From Coniochaeta sp. PMI_546 (taxonomy: Eukaryota > Ascomycota > Sordariomycetes > Coniochaetales > Coniochaetaceae): DNA of 64,000 bases. The notes beneath the pieces are model-generated. The model saw only the letters and a program-made list of their open reading frames with translations. It did no database searches and was not told where the DNA came from. This document shows positions 24,426 through 35,689 of this stretch, in pieces. The position numbers and the translations under genes are program-made. Each line of letters opens with the position of its first letter. Position 1 is the first letter of the stretch. Location of the stretch: contig MU271148.1 of assembly GCA_021432605.1 (NCBI GenBank), positions 503,362-567,361 of the forward strand. Reading direction: 5' to 3'.

Positions 24426-25514
24426 CGACGCCATCAACTCATGTAGCGTATGCTGTACCTGTTAGCCTGAAGACGTGATATAGACGTGGAAATGGCGTCT
24501 TGCTCAGCTTGACAGCCGCTGAAAAGTCGGGTGTGTCCATTCGAGGTGTTCTCCGTAGCAATATAAGTGTATCGCTCACTGCATGGCACTAGTCGAATCC
24601 TTAGGAGACACATCAGCCGGAATCACCGAAGACCGTGTGCCATCGCGTATATGACCAGCTCGCGTGGGGGATCCGGAGACTTACTGTAACTGGTATCTTA
24701 CTGGGGAACGGTGTTTGAGCTATCAAGACTCTTCGTCCTTCTACGAACTAGACTCTAAGTCTAGAGTCTACTCACAGAGTCGTAATTTAACATTATGGTA
24801 GAGTAGTCATGCTTGAATCGCTCGCTATTTGTATTGCGTTCCTACATGCCAGATTCCTAGCTGAGTCAGACCTTGGTTATGCTTCATCTTTTGTTCTTAA
24901 TCGAAGAACGACTGTGGAGACGGTTGACGGTAGCGGGTACAGTGATGGCAATGTACCAAGCTAGCTAAAGGAGCATTACCAGAGCCTCGGGTCAATTTAG
25001 CGTCAAAGTAGTTGACGGGTGGCCGGGCGAGCACATGGTGTGCCGTTCGAAAGGATGAAGAAAAGAACTCTGGTAGTATTTGGCGTGCATACAGCACGGC
25101 TGCAGCAAGTGAAGCAATATGCCAAGTGTATGGCGAAAGCAATGCTGGTGATTCAGGGGTACAATAAGCGAGAGAGCAGGCTCAGGCTCAGGGCTGCCTA
25201 GGTTTCTATTATGCAATGGTCCCTGCAGCATGGGTACTGGTTGTTTCGAAACGACTCCATCGCAAGGTGTACTGCAACATTACTTTGCCTTGATATCGCA
25301 GGGGCTGGCCATTGGCCTAGCGCCCCCACGCTGGCGGTTGGGGTGTCGAGCACGTAATGCAGCCTTGGGTTTGTGCGATAGTACCAAGGTGCAGTTCTTT
25401 GTGCGAAAGAAAACTGCTTTATTACTTCTCTTGTGTTCTTCCACTCGGCGACCAGGCTGCGAACGAAGGTCATCCGCTGACTTTTGAACAAATGTCACGA
25501 CGCGACAGTCAATC
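24426..25514. other. Intergenic, P450 to receptor
   Basis: About 1.1 kb with no convincing gene. It holds a short inverted repeat (24750-24771) and the presumed promoter of the receptor gene that starts at 25515. Confidence 0.4.
24750..24771. repeat. Short inverted repeat
   Basis: AGACTCTA and TAGAGTCT arms around a 4-base centre form a perfect hairpin-capable palindrome about 325 bp after the P450 stop codon. It could be a protein-binding site or the tip of a small element; nothing else supports either reading. Confidence 0.4.
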
Positions 25515-26804
25515 ATGCTGTCCCCTCGCGGTGAAGCGTCGCTGTCAAACGAGCAGTTGACGACTTTAGAAATCGTGACACGGACAGCTTCTGCTCTATC
25601 AGCCCTAGGCGTCGTCGTCATTGTCGCTACGTTTTGCTGTTCGAGGCACTTTCGGAACCCCATGCATCGTCTCATCTTCATCAATGCCTTCTTCAATGCT
25701 TTCGACGTTGTATGCACGATGCTGTCTATCAGCGGGCCTAAGGCCGGGAACTCTTCTGCATTATGCCAGTTTCAGGCTTTCCTCAACCAGATGTACGTCC
25801 CGATAGACAGACAGGCTCCTGGGCAAAGCCCAAGTACCAGTAGAGACCCCGCTGACAAGGCGTGCCGTACAGGTTCCCGGTTGCCGACGTCCTTTGGACG
25901 CTTGCCATGGCGATCAACGTTTTCCTCATCGTCTTCCGCGGCTATAGTACCGAGTCACTGAGAAAGCTCGAGTGGAAGTACATGACAATCATTGCGACAG
26001 TCACATTCATCCCTGCCTTTACATTCGTTTTTATTCGTTCGGATGACAAAGGCCCAATGTATGGCAGTGTAACTGTGAGCTTCCTCCACCTTCCTGCTCG
26101 TGATTAGCACAATCAGAGGTTGAGATGCTAACATTCTTCCTTTGTCAGCTTTGGTGTGCTATTGCGCCCAAATGGGTGCTGTTCAGGATTGTTTGTTACT
26201 ATGTGCCTATATGGTGAGCCTAGATTCTGCCGAGAAAGTTCAAATCGCCTCCTATCAGCCTCACTTACACCTCGCTCATAGGTCGACTATACTAGTCACC
26301 CTGGTACTGTACTGTCTGGTGGGAATAGAGATCGTCAAGCGGAGACGAGCGCTCATGTACCTCACAAATGACTCAGTCGCCTTGGATGACACCGTCCTAC
26401 TCACTTCCGCTGATACGATGGCTGGCAAGTTCCGTACCGATTCGCGGCCCGGCCACGTGTCAACCTCGCACTCAGCAGACGAATCGTTCCATACTGCCTC
26501 CAAGAACTCCGTCTCAGCATCTCGCCACCTGACCTCATCTCGTCGCCCATATCTGTCGTTTCGGCAGTATGTTCTCATGCCCCTCCTTTTCTTCGTGGGC
26601 CTTCTGTCAGTGTGGGCAGCGCCGACAACCAACCGCTTCGCCTCTTTTATCAACCCTTCCTTTTCATCGTTCCCACTGCTGCTGGCTGTTGGCGCAACTG
26701 GCTCGCTTCGGGGGTTCTGGAACGGTCTTGTATTCATAACTATGGGCATGAAGACTTGGAAGAGACAGAAACATCTAGAACAGGTGGCACTGCATGCCGT
26801 ATAA
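25515..26804 (+). CDS. Seven-helix G protein-coupled receptor, Git3/cAMP-receptor-like, 355 aa
   Basis: Plasma-membrane receptor of the fungal glucose/cAMP-receptor-like class, probably sensing a carbon or other small-molecule cue through a heterotrimeric G protein. Four exons (25515-25792, 25873-26074, 26149-26213, 26282-26804), introns 80, 74 and 68 bp; joins give FLNQM-FPVADVLW, GSVT-LWCAIAPKW and VPIW-STILVTL. Hydrophobic helices are visible at ASALSALGVVVIVATF, LIFINAFFNAFDVV, DVLWTLAMAINVFLIVF, YMTIIATVTFIPAFTFVF, FRIVCYYVPIW (with the next helix), TILVTLVLYCLVGIEIV and YVLMPLLFFVGLLSVW. Between the sixth and seventh listed segments is an intracellular loop of about 90 residues rich in Ser/Thr, a likely phosphorylation region. 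The C-terminal cytoplasmic tail is short. The neighbour is a P450 on the same strand; no link to the polyketide pathway is shown. Confidence 0.85.
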
Positions 26805-27877
26805 TGATAACACGATGAATGATACCCTCGAGACGTGATTATCTCTGGTCAAGTGCGTGTACTCTACTCTGAAGCTTCTTGCCGGATGTAAGGGACTTTA
26901 GCATTGTCCTGAATTGGCCGGCTCCTCGGCGCTGTCTCAGTCACTAGGGCAAATCATGTCACAGTCGACCTAGGATGGATCGGCAATCCATAGCTGGCCG
27001 TGTAGAGGATGTATCACACAACCTGGGTGCTTAACAGAGTCGCACGTGCCTCAACTGTATACGTTCGTACATTGGATTTACACTTGGAGATGTTTTTCTC
27101 GTCGGTCGCGACGAATAGCCGTTAGATGTATGCAGATGATACTGTGTTGCACAAGCAATATTTTCAAGCAAGCAGATTTTGCCAACTGGGTATTCGAACT
27201 TTCGGTATCACGCTCTGTACAACTGCCGCTACCCTCTAGAGAGTTGTCCATTCCGGCGGTCATTAACGAAGTAAGCCCACATCAACAGCGGCCTTGAAAG
27301 TCTCAGCAGAGCCGGAACCTCGGTAGTATTATTAACCTCAGTAGTAAGTGAAACGAATAGTTAAATGGCTCGCAGAAGAAGTGCACATGGTGCCCATAGT
27401 CGAATCGGAGGACAGACTTCGTCTAAGAGGCCCCTGACCTGGCTGCGTGCCTGGTGCCCTACCATAAGGGAGAAGATTGATCCTTAAAAAAATGCATGCC
27501 AAACCCGCCAACTCCAAGTCCCTATTTCGAAAGTCTCGATCCCATGTCTATTGGCAAGTGGCTTGTGTATGCGGCAATAACGGGAGATCATAGCGCAGGC
27601 CTGGCTTCCTGTTGGTGCCACCAGAAACGCATCGCCCGCATTTCCATCACCCTTCTGCCCCCTCGGTGTGTAACATGGCTCGACGCCGCCAACTACTGTC
27701 ACTCAACCAACTAAGCCACCTGACAGCGCCATTGTATCTAGGTGGGAATACGCTTGTGCTAATCGTCCACGTAAGCCGTGAGAAAAGCCAGGGAAGGAAC
27801 GAAGGTTAAGCAAGCCTCTTGGATTCCTCGTACTTACAGGTTTCTTTCGAGCCAAAAGTGCCTCTTGCGGATATCCT
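26805..27877. other. Intergenic between convergent receptor and GATA genes
   Basis: About 1.1 kb of 3' flanks. No gene is supported. A D-arm-like minus-strand stretch near 27690-27720 was examined as a tRNA and rejected for lack of a T-arm and closing acceptor stem. Confidence 0.4.
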
Positions 27878-28858
27878 CTAATCCTTGCGGTGGTGTCCTT
27901 TCTTGGACCTCGTGGCTTTGTTGCCCGTTGACTTGGCGGCAGACGTCCGGTTCCGCTTCTTGATGACGTCCGTCCTCAGGCTCATCGGCCTCATAACACC
28001 GTGGAGTTTGAGGAAGAGACCACAGGCATTGCAGAGAGGATCGCCTTCTGAATCCCTTCGCCAGAGTGGAGTCACTTGTGTGGTGCAGTTCCTGCATGCC
28101 AGTCGACCTCTGTCGCTCCCTCCGGGACTCGAGGCTTCAGTGACGCTCGTAGTTGAGGTTCGTCTCGAGCTCGAAGGTGAGTAAACCCTTTCTTTTGATG
28201 TTTCTGTATCGTCCTGAATATATGAGTTGGTAGGTCCAAAGCTATCCTGCGTTAGTGGTGTCCGTGCCGAGTGTTGGCTGTGATCGGGTGGATCGGGTGG
28301 ATCGCGTGCAATAGCCTTATTCGTGACATTTGCTAGTGGCGATGATGGCCCTGGAGGGAGATATGCCCCTTCGAGAGACCTGAGTGGCTGAGACTGTCCA
28401 ACTTCGGCTTGTTCCCATCCTTGACTAAACGCCGAGTCGCTCTGCCCACGGTTCTCTCCCACCATATCGCCTGATGGGCCTTCCGGCCAGTCTTCACTGT
28501 AGGGAATTCCTTGCGTGCCCTCAACTTGTCGCAGACTGAACAGACTCTCCGGAGCAGATATCGAGGGGTTTGGTACGTATGCGCCGTGCTGATTCTCACA
28601 CGAGCTGTTTGCATAGAGACCTGCCGACGGTTGGGACGTTTGTGTTGACGAAGGTGTGAAATCGGAGAACTGATAATGGTCTGTTTCGAATTCCTCCCTC
28701 GCAGCAATGTGCACGTAGTCGGGCCATTGCGATTGCACCGCGAAAAAATGCTCAGAAGAGAAAACCACGCTGTTCAATGACTCATGCTGGTGGTCATTAT
28801 GTGCCTTGTAGGTATGGTGAAGCCCATAAGCTAGTCCACGATCGTCGTACGCCTCCAT
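27878..28858 (-). CDS. GATA-type zinc-finger transcription factor, 326 aa
   Basis: DNA-binding regulator of the fungal GATA class, which control nitrogen use, iron uptake, light response or development. The single exon starts at ATG 28858 ([12 protein letters not shown]). Residues 1-about 240 are low-complexity and rich in Ser, Pro, Gln and Asp, including short DPPDPPD repeats encoded by a 9-base tandem. The only finger is at about 255-279: CRNC, then 17 residues, then CNAC, followed by the basic tail [25 protein letters not shown]. The C-x2-C-x17-C-x2-C spacing with TPLWRRD and LFLKLHG is that of AreA/NIT2-type fingers, but AreA proteins are much longer and SreA-like ones have two fingers, so it is a different subfamily. 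No leucine zipper follows the finger, which argues against AreB. Target genes are unknown. Confidence 0.88.
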   Translation of the reverse strand: MEAYDDRGLAYGLHHTYKAHNDHQHESLNSVVFSSEHFFAVQSQWPDYVHIAAREEFETDHYQFSDFTPSSTQTSQPSAGLYANSSCENQHGAYVPNPSISAPESLFSLRQVEGTQGIPYSEDWPEGPSGDMVGENRGQSDSAFSQGWEQAEVGQSQPLRSLEGAYLPPGPSSPLANVTNKAIARDPPDPPDHSQHSARTPLTQDSFGPTNSYIQDDTETSKERVYSPSSSRRTSTTSVTEASSPGGSDRGRLACRNCTTQVTPLWRRDSEGDPLCNACGLFLKLHGVMRPMSLRTDVIKKRNRTSAAKSTGNKATRSKKGHHRKD

Positions 28859-30839
28859 AGAGCTAGCTCACCTAGCGTCGGTCCCTGAGCGAGCTGAGCG
28901 GGAGGCCACTTCAGATAAGCAACAAGATAGTCAAGATCGCCGCAAGTCAATCAGTTGTGTAATATGCCCTAGAGTTGAGCTTCTGCTGAATCTAGCGTGC
29001 TAACAGCAGTCTTGTGGTCGTGAGCTTCAGGTTAGGCGGCAATACTTGCGAGAAACAGCTGGTGAAAGATGATGGTTTGTGCAAACGGGAACTGGTGTCA
29101 CATCGCGCCATACTCTATGGCAAAGGTGAGATAGACTTAACAGTCACTCATGCGCGGCTTAGACCCGCGCACCCTGAAGAGGATCTGGCTTTTGATTAGG
29201 GTTGTAGGAAAGACTGTTGCACCTCTGCTGTAACAATCGAGTTCAAAGATCAACTAGACTTAAGGTACACATCCCAGCCCCGATCAATATGTTAACATGT
29301 GTAAGTCCACGCAGAACAGAGAGGGCATGGGCGAAGTTCGCTCAAATGTACTCGACATGGCGGGCGGAGGAAGACGCAGCACATGGGAACGTGGTGTAAT
29401 GCAGCCACTTATTGGCCTGGCACGCCATTCCAGAACGGCCTGGCGACCAGCCCCTGCACCCAATCACGCGAACCACCAAGGCCTATACGGCATTTGATTG
29501 GTTTGCCGCCTCCTGTGTTCCGGTATCGAGACGGATACCGACATTTCCTCCCGGTGTTCATGATGCTTGGATGACCTTCAGTCTCGTTGCTGCTTCAGAC
29601 GAAGCGGGTATACAGCCCGCAACTTTCATCAGACTTTAAAGATCAACAGCTACCAACCTGCAACGAAATCGCGTCTCGTGCTGCAAGTTGGCGACTCTCT
29701 CGCCGACTATAGCATCACTGGTATGTCTGCGTTCATCGAGGCGTGCTGGCTTGGGCCGGGCAAGATGCAGGCAATTATTGACAGTTCGTGAAGAGCGTCA
29801 AATGCGCGACGGTCAGGCACGCGATAACCATCCGAGCACACAATTCAGATCACCTGACGGGTATGAACATTCGTCCGGTAGGCTTAAATACCAGATGTTG
29901 ATGTTGCTGGGACCGAATCCGGTCAGGGTAGTCAGGTTTCGGCCCGTACAGTACCACCGTCACGGCCGGCCTGGGGAATTATTATCTGTACATCTCGACA
30001 CCGGCCTTCATAACGACCCTACCATGAGGGACCATTCATGCTCTCTTCTTTCGCTAGTTCTACCAGTCAACGTGACAAGCGCTTGGGTTGCGACACGTGG
30101 TATCTTACCCCATCAATTCCCATTGCAAGCCAGCGAACAGTCCATGCTGAGCCAGCTTGTAGGCAATAAACCAAGCGGTTCTGAGTTTGTCTGCCTTAAA
30201 AGCACCGTATCCGCCTTTCCGAATTCCGGCCTGGAAGGTAAAAACTGTGTCAATAGCTGCCGCGCCCCGGTAACGTTAGCAGATCAGGTCTTGTTGATGG
30301 GCGAAACGCATTATACTTGCTGGAACCTATGCGTCGCTTTCAGTACTAAGAAACCACACGGAAGAACCTCCAGGGAGGGGAGTATTACCTCAAATCTTGT
30401 AACCGGTGCTCGATTGTTGAGAAACCTCGCCAACGAATCGCCTTTTTTTTAAATGAAAGGAGCCTTAGCCATGATCGCATCCAGCAGCCTAGTCCAAGAG
30501 GTGGAGTGACTGGGACTGCAATGCAAAAGAGCAACAACAAAAAGCTAATAATCATGACCGTCTTCACACAACCAGCAGGGGCAGAGTGCATCAATTTTGA
30601 AACACCGGCTCTCCGTGCCAGCAGGACAGGACAGGCTGCCCAGAGACCCAAAGATTCACGCACAGATGGCTCGTGATAGCATTTCACATCTGCACAGGAA
30701 TGTCAAAAGGTCATCAACATATGAATCAGTTGTAAAAACGCGCCATAGAATGAGCTCTGGAACATGCTCGCGGATGATCCGGATGCTCAATTGCCAAGGA
30801 GCCCCAAATTGTCTAGACCTCTGGAGTTGTCGTAGTTCA
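28859..30839. other. Gene-poor stretch, about 2 kb
   Basis: Only short frames without recognisable motifs or splice partners. The first few hundred bases should include the GATA-factor promoter. From about 30.84 kb onward GH71-like fragments begin, so the rest may be decayed sequence. Confidence 0.4.
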
Positions 30840-31560
30840 CTGAGGGTATCAGGTACGCGTATTGGAACAACACTGTGCACGGCTTGTTCAGCTGGGATTC
30901 TTGTTGACTTGATCGATATAGTACCGATGCAGGAAGTATTTCGAGAGACCAGCTCGTGGTCAGCGGTGCGCACAAAAACAACAAGGCATACATGGTTGGT
31001 GAGTGTCGAGAAGTTATGTAGATGCACTACGTGAAGACACTGTTGACCTTCGGACAGGACTGAGCCCATTGCAGTACCAAAATCATGTGTATGAGAAGGT
31101 CTACCTGCCAGCCGATACAACAATACCTGACATTTCTGCCCTAGGCTATGATACAGATGACAATGTGGAGGGTGGGCGGAACATCCCCCAGCGCATGAAG
31201 AACACCTTGGAGATGAGTCCCAGACCCGATCTTGTACAGATCATATCATGAGTAAGTTCTCTTCGAGCATCTCGCAACACTGGGACCCTGTGCTCTCAAA
31301 CATGCTGTTCTTAGAACAACGTCCCGGAAAGCAGCTACATTGGATATCTATGGTTAGTACTCCAAGCTCCGGTACCCGGTTTCACAGGGCAGAAACTACC
31401 GGCCCGTGAAGTGAAAGGCTTGAGCAGAACAATGACACCAAACCGAACCTGTATGCCAACCAGATTGATTAGTCACATCTTGGGTGGCAGCCATTTATTA
31501 CCTCCTTTAACGATGTGTTCAGAGCCTGTCTCCCTGCTTCAGGCATGATGCCAGAGGCAG
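30840..31560 (+). pseudogene. Decayed GH71 (alpha-1,3-glucanase-like) gene, middle and C-terminal part
   Basis: Fragments in different plus-strand frames resemble the family that cuts alpha-1,3-glucan of fungal walls. In order: GLFSWDS near 30.88 kb, then SGAHKNNKAYMVG ending at a splice-like GGTGAGT near 30.99 kb; RMKNTLEMSPRPDLVQIIS near 31.25 kb, like the GH71 segment before the conserved WNDYGESHYIG; then VPESSYIGYLW near 31.32-31.36 kb, like that motif itself; and SWVAAIYYLL near 31.48 kb, like the helix near the end of the domain. A stop codon falls inside the first fragment and the frames do not join by normal splicing, so the gene is not functional as read. The identification rests on memory of the family pattern, not an alignment. 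Confidence 0.5.
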
Positions 31561-31917
31561 GTAAGCAAGCCGTCGGCGCTTTATGATACAAGACAACTCT
31601 GTCGACCTCGGTGTGCCCGACCTCAACGTCAAACGTCTACTCCAATCTGGGAGTGTCGAAGTATCAGGACAAATCCGATGGCATGACCGCGTGACTGGCA
31701 AAAAAAGGTTTGAACTTTGGTGCTTCGTCAGGTGTCCAGGCTAGTCCTGAGCGGCTGGAACTCTTGGGTACGGGCTTCTTAGAGGTAGTTGTGGTAGCGA
31801 TGGGGGTAGTTACGTTTCCGACGGATGTCCTGACTGCATTTACACATGAACTACCAGGCATTCGAGCTTCGTCCTGACGATTGGAAGAGCGAAGGAAGGT
31901 GTCCTTACCGTTTGTGC

Positions 31918-33080
31918 CAGAAAAAAGTATTCGCACACTGCATGGTCGGAACAGTGACGACCGAACACGCCCAGAGCGATATCGCAGAGGCGGCGATGAT
32001 GGGCTTCGACGGAATGGCTTTGAACGTCATCGATGCTCGGGAACCCTAGTGTCTAATGCATTCAACCTTGTGTGCTTGTCCTCCCGCCCTTCCAACTTCC
32101 AGGGCCGGCGTCAAGCACCTGGGGGAACTTCACCACCTCTATTCGCTCAAAACCCAGCGACGGCAACACAAACACGGTGCAATCCGTCCTGGATGTGCCA
32201 CCTGTCCAAAGACCAAGATACCTTTCTGGCCAGTCTAAAATTTTCCGGGCAACCCGACATCGGCTACCCGACTGGGACTGCAGCATATTCGGCTGCGGCG
32301 GAGGCCGCGGACACTATGCCTGCAATGGTGGCTGCGGATACTTCCTTTTGCGGCGGCGACTGCAGTCTCTTTGGCTGCGGCGGAAGACGAGGCGGGACGG
32401 GGGGCTCGTCCTGCACCAAATCGTGCATGAACAAAGCCAGCTGCCAAACCAACGCCGCGACGACCGGCATGGTGTACACCCTACCGCCTTGAAAACTCGG
32501 CGAGGTCGAGGAATGAACTCCGAAACAAGCCATCAATCGAGCCGATCTGATCTCTCTCTTCCTGGCGGCCCACAGCTCGCAGTACCGAGACGCTACCCCG
32601 ACGGGCTGCTGCGTGTCGACGACCACGTGGATGAACTGCGTCGGTAGCGGTGGCCAAGAGGCCTGCGAGACGTCCTCGTCGTGCGCATCTTACGAGCAGC
32701 CGACGCCGACTCCGATCCGGAACCCGACTACGGATACTCCGGACCCAACGCCTTACCCGTCTTCGAGCCACTCGCCGGACCGCATTCCGGGACCGCCCAA
32801 TTGCGTCAGTATCGATGTATACTTCTTGGTCCCCAGCTCCGACGGCGAGGTGCACTGGGAGGCCGAGCTCTTCTCCTCCGACCCGGGTCCCGTGCGGTCT
32901 CCCGGCGGGCGCTCAGTGCAAGGCCAAAGTGTGGAAGGCCAGTTCCATGGGGTGCGGCCTGTCCTCCGATAAACGGCAAGCGCGGCGGCTTCGACGTTGG
33001 CGGCTTCTGGTAACAAACGTTCTCTGGTACGTGGACGTGACCTGCGATTACCGGCGGCTGGTTGCGAAGCTGGTCACTTG
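31918..33080 (+). pseudogene. Second decayed GH71-like gene: N-terminus plus Cys-rich tail
   Basis: Starting near 31.92 kb one frame reads KKVFAHCMVGTV then IAEAAMMGFDGMALNV, matching the opening strand and helix of GH71 enzymes. It runs into a stop, and a neighbouring frame continues WVSNAFNLV. The central catalytic part (about 300 residues) is missing. Next come Cys-rich repeats (CGGDCSLFGCGG, SCTKSCMNKASC), TGCCVSTTTWMNCVGSGG, a Pro/Thr linker, and NCVSIDVYFLVPSSDGEVHW in one frame, with AQCKAKVWKASSMGCGLSS and FDVGGFW in two others. Such Cys-rich and linker modules occur at the C-termini of secreted wall-degrading enzymes. Frame switching shows loss of function. Base composition is not AT-skewed, so repeat-induced point mutation is not the obvious cause. 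Alternatively the Cys-rich part belongs to a different secreted protein with introns I failed to resolve. Confidence 0.5.
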
Positions 33081-34306
33081 AGAAGGTGAGGTGGTTTTGT
33101 CTTTTGTCTTCTGCAGTCTCCCTCTTTCCATTTGTACAAAACAAGTTCAGACAACAACTGCGCCCCAGCCTTCTTTGGCAGGGGCTACGTGCCTTCCAGG
33201 GACAAACCTTCGTGCCTTCCAGGTACAAACTTGGAAGGTACGAGCCTGGAAACTGCGTGTGAAGGTGATACCTTATGAGGTACCTGTACTCCGACATCTT
33301 CGTCGTTGAGGATGTTTTTGCTTGTAGCGACTCAGATGCAAAACATGCCTACAGTTCAACTCTGTGTCAAGACTCCACGATTCGCCCTATGAGTGACAAG
33401 CACGCTACCTATGGACGCGCCGGGTACCTTGAACCTGTCTCTTCGGACGAGGACGCAGGCGAAACGCCCTTGCATTTTTGGTCGGCTTGTGATTCTCGGT
33501 CATTAAGGCGAATCCCGAGCTATGTCGTATAAGGCTGTCTGTGTGAGACCTTAGAAAAGTCTGTTGCACGTAGAGACAGATTACCGTATGTCCGGAAGTC
33601 GGCCTACTGCCAAGCACCGGGTCAGACCCTATGGTCCCTTAAAGCGGCGTCCTGACCTGTCCACCCCATTTTGCAGTGCGATGGCGTGTTTTTCCTTTTG
33701 CAGAAGCAGGAAGACTAAAAAAGCTTTCCGCAGGAAGACTAAGGGAGACTTAGGTAGACTCTAGCATGAGGTAGTAACAGCCTGCAGCCCCACGTCGGCG
33801 GGCTGCGATGCCGCGGGGAATTGAACGAACCAGATGGTCCAAGCTTTCGGCAAGCATCAGTCGAGGTTTGGGGTAATGGGACGTGGCTCGGCTCTGTGAT
33901 TGGCTGAGCCGTGCTCCGATATCTCCTACGGTGCACTAATGTGCCTCAAGTTGTGCTCCGTCAGCGCGAAGCTTGTGAAAATTCAACGATGGTCTTAAAC
34001 CTGCGACTCGGCCGGATTTCCCTCACTTCCACCCACACCCCCTCGCTCCTTCCGCGTTCAACTTCACCATCTCTGTCCGTCCGTGCTGCCAATTCTCCTC
34101 GCTCGAGCTGTCCCAACTCCGAAGTCGCATCCTACATTCGAGTTATATACCAGCCTAGCCAGTGTTTGTCTTTTCAGCATCTCGACTTGTTGAGGACAGC
34201 CATCGTCGCGAGGAGAAAAAAAAAAAGCACTAGACTCACGACTTCGATATCGGACCTGATCCCAACACTTCCGGAACACCCGCTCCCCAACCACCACACG
34301 TCCACC
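33081..34306. other. Intergenic and promoter of the kgd4-like gene
   Basis: Holds a short tandem duplication (33188-33233), a second minor one around GCAGGAAGACTA near 33.70-33.74 kb, and a GC-rich hairpin (GCAGCCC..GGGCTGC) near 33.79-33.82 kb. From about 34.0 kb it becomes pyrimidine-rich (CCTCACTTCCACCCACACCC), typical of fungal housekeeping promoters and leaders. Confidence 0.5.
33188..33233. repeat. 23-bp imperfect tandem duplication
   Basis: The unit CGTGCCTTCCAGGGACAAAC plus 3 bases occurs twice head to tail with a few mismatches. It is followed by an inverted copy of the CCTTCCAGG core (CTTGGAAGG, CCTGGAA). It lies just after the decayed GH71-like sequence. Confidence 0.6.
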
Positions 34307-34781
34307 ATGTTCACCACCAGGATCCTGCGGCAGGCCGCCCAGCACGCTGAGCGTACCCCCTCGATCAAGTTCCTCGGAAAGCGGACCGTCCCTTGTTAGT
34401 GATGCTCGTCGCCCCATACCGAAACCAGGGCGTCTCTTTGCTAACATTACTGCTCCAGCATCTATTGACCACACACCGCACCCTCACCCGGCCTCGCCGA
34501 CGCACTCCCTCCCCGAGACCTGGGCCAGCGGATCGCAGTCGTCTTCCCACGCCTCCTTCAGCTCCTACCGCGACCACGCCCAGCAGTTCGGACCCCTCCG
34601 CAAGACGATCAAGAGCGGCGACGGCATTGGCGGCCACTCGGGCGCCGAGCTCGGACCCATCAAGCCGCCCCAGGGCTACGCCTTCGACCGCAACGAGCTG
34701 GGACCGCGGTACCGGCGTATTCCGCTGACCCTGGCTGAGATCGAGGTCATCGAGTCTGGTGGTGCCGCTGCGTTCGCCTAA
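34307..34781 (+). CDS. kgd4: 2-oxoglutarate dehydrogenase subunit Kgd4/Ymr31 (MRPS36-like), 136 aa
   Basis: Small mitochondrial adaptor that attaches the E3 subunit to the 2-oxoglutarate dehydrogenase core in the TCA cycle; older annotations call it 37S ribosomal protein YMR-31. Two exons, 34307-34394 and 34459-34781, with a 64 bp intron (GTTAGT..CTCCAG, branch GCTAAC) that restores TVP-SIDHTPHPHP. The N-terminus (MFTTRILRQAAQHAERTPSI) is basic and amphipathic, a mitochondrial targeting type, followed by IKFLGKR, matching the conserved IKFxGxR of the family. The C-terminus RYRRIPLTLAEIEVIESGG matches the E3-binding end, where yeast has RYKPINEHELESINSGG. The middle is variable, as is usual. 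Start context CCACCATGT is good. Confidence 0.9.
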
Positions 34782-35689
34782 ACGGCCTACGGCGGAATAA
34801 TACGCACCTTTTAGAAAACTTTTAACTTTTTATATACCTTGCATTACCTCACTCACGTCACTGTACTACCTCGACTACCCCAGTACGGCCTTTGCTCTTC
34901 CTCGGCAGCAGGAGCAATGATCGGAGGTCTGAAGCAAACGGGATGCCGCGATACCAAAATCAAAATTGACAGTTAGCTTGTACGAGGACACGGGAGCACT
35001 CATGAGTCGACGCGGCGGGGGGATCGGTCGGGTACTACAACTGGGCGGATAGCATGGTTATGGCGGATTTGACAGCTCGCAGCAGCAGTACCTCTCACCT
35101 CTTTCTTCACGCATTTCTCTGGCGCCGGGGGGGCTGGGACGCGGTTGTCCCTGGCAAGACGGAGACTGGATGCACGTCGCGTGCCAGTCGACCAAATCAA
35201 ACTGATTGAGGTTGTGCGCGATTTGGCTTAGCAGTTGGTAGAAGCAATAGAACCTTCAACATACCTTGGGCTTACATGTAATCAACAATACGTGATACAT
35301 TGGCTCCGTCGAGTGAGTTCAGTCAGCTCTTGAAGCTACTTTATCAATGGCAGAAATACCCTTTTCTTGTCTCCCAGCATTTTTGAACTGCATTAATATG
35401 CTATTAATTGTACGTAACTCCAACAGCCGTATCGTGGGACCTGCAGCAGCAACCACGAGGTAGGTACCTAATGTCTTGGCCTCATGTGCCATCTTGTCTT
35501 GGGGGATACAGGTGGAAGTAAACGTATATCGCCAGCCGTCACCAGCTGTCACGATGCCAGCTACTCGTTCTCCACTAAAAAGTCGCCAGATGAACCTCAG
35601 CTTCGACAATTCACGCCTCCAACAACGCCACCACTTCAACGACCCCGTCATATATCCCCAAAAGTACCGACCTACACAATGTCTTCGCC
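34782..35689. other. Intergenic, about 0.9 kb
   Basis: 3' flank of the kgd4-like gene and upstream region of the haem lyase gene. No gene supported; minus-strand frames here (up to 224 codons, 35319-35993) lack recognisable features and overlap the haem lyase gene antisense. Confidence 0.4.

Noticed and set aside
27680-27730. tRNA-like D-arm on the minus strand (GTGGCTTAGTTGGTTGAG)
   Set aside because: No TTCGA-type T-arm or matching acceptor stem at the right distance.
28859-33700. Possible transposon or retroelement in the gene-poor stretch
   Set aside because: No terminal repeats, transposase or reverse-transcriptase motifs were seen; the protein-like remnants look like wall-enzyme genes.
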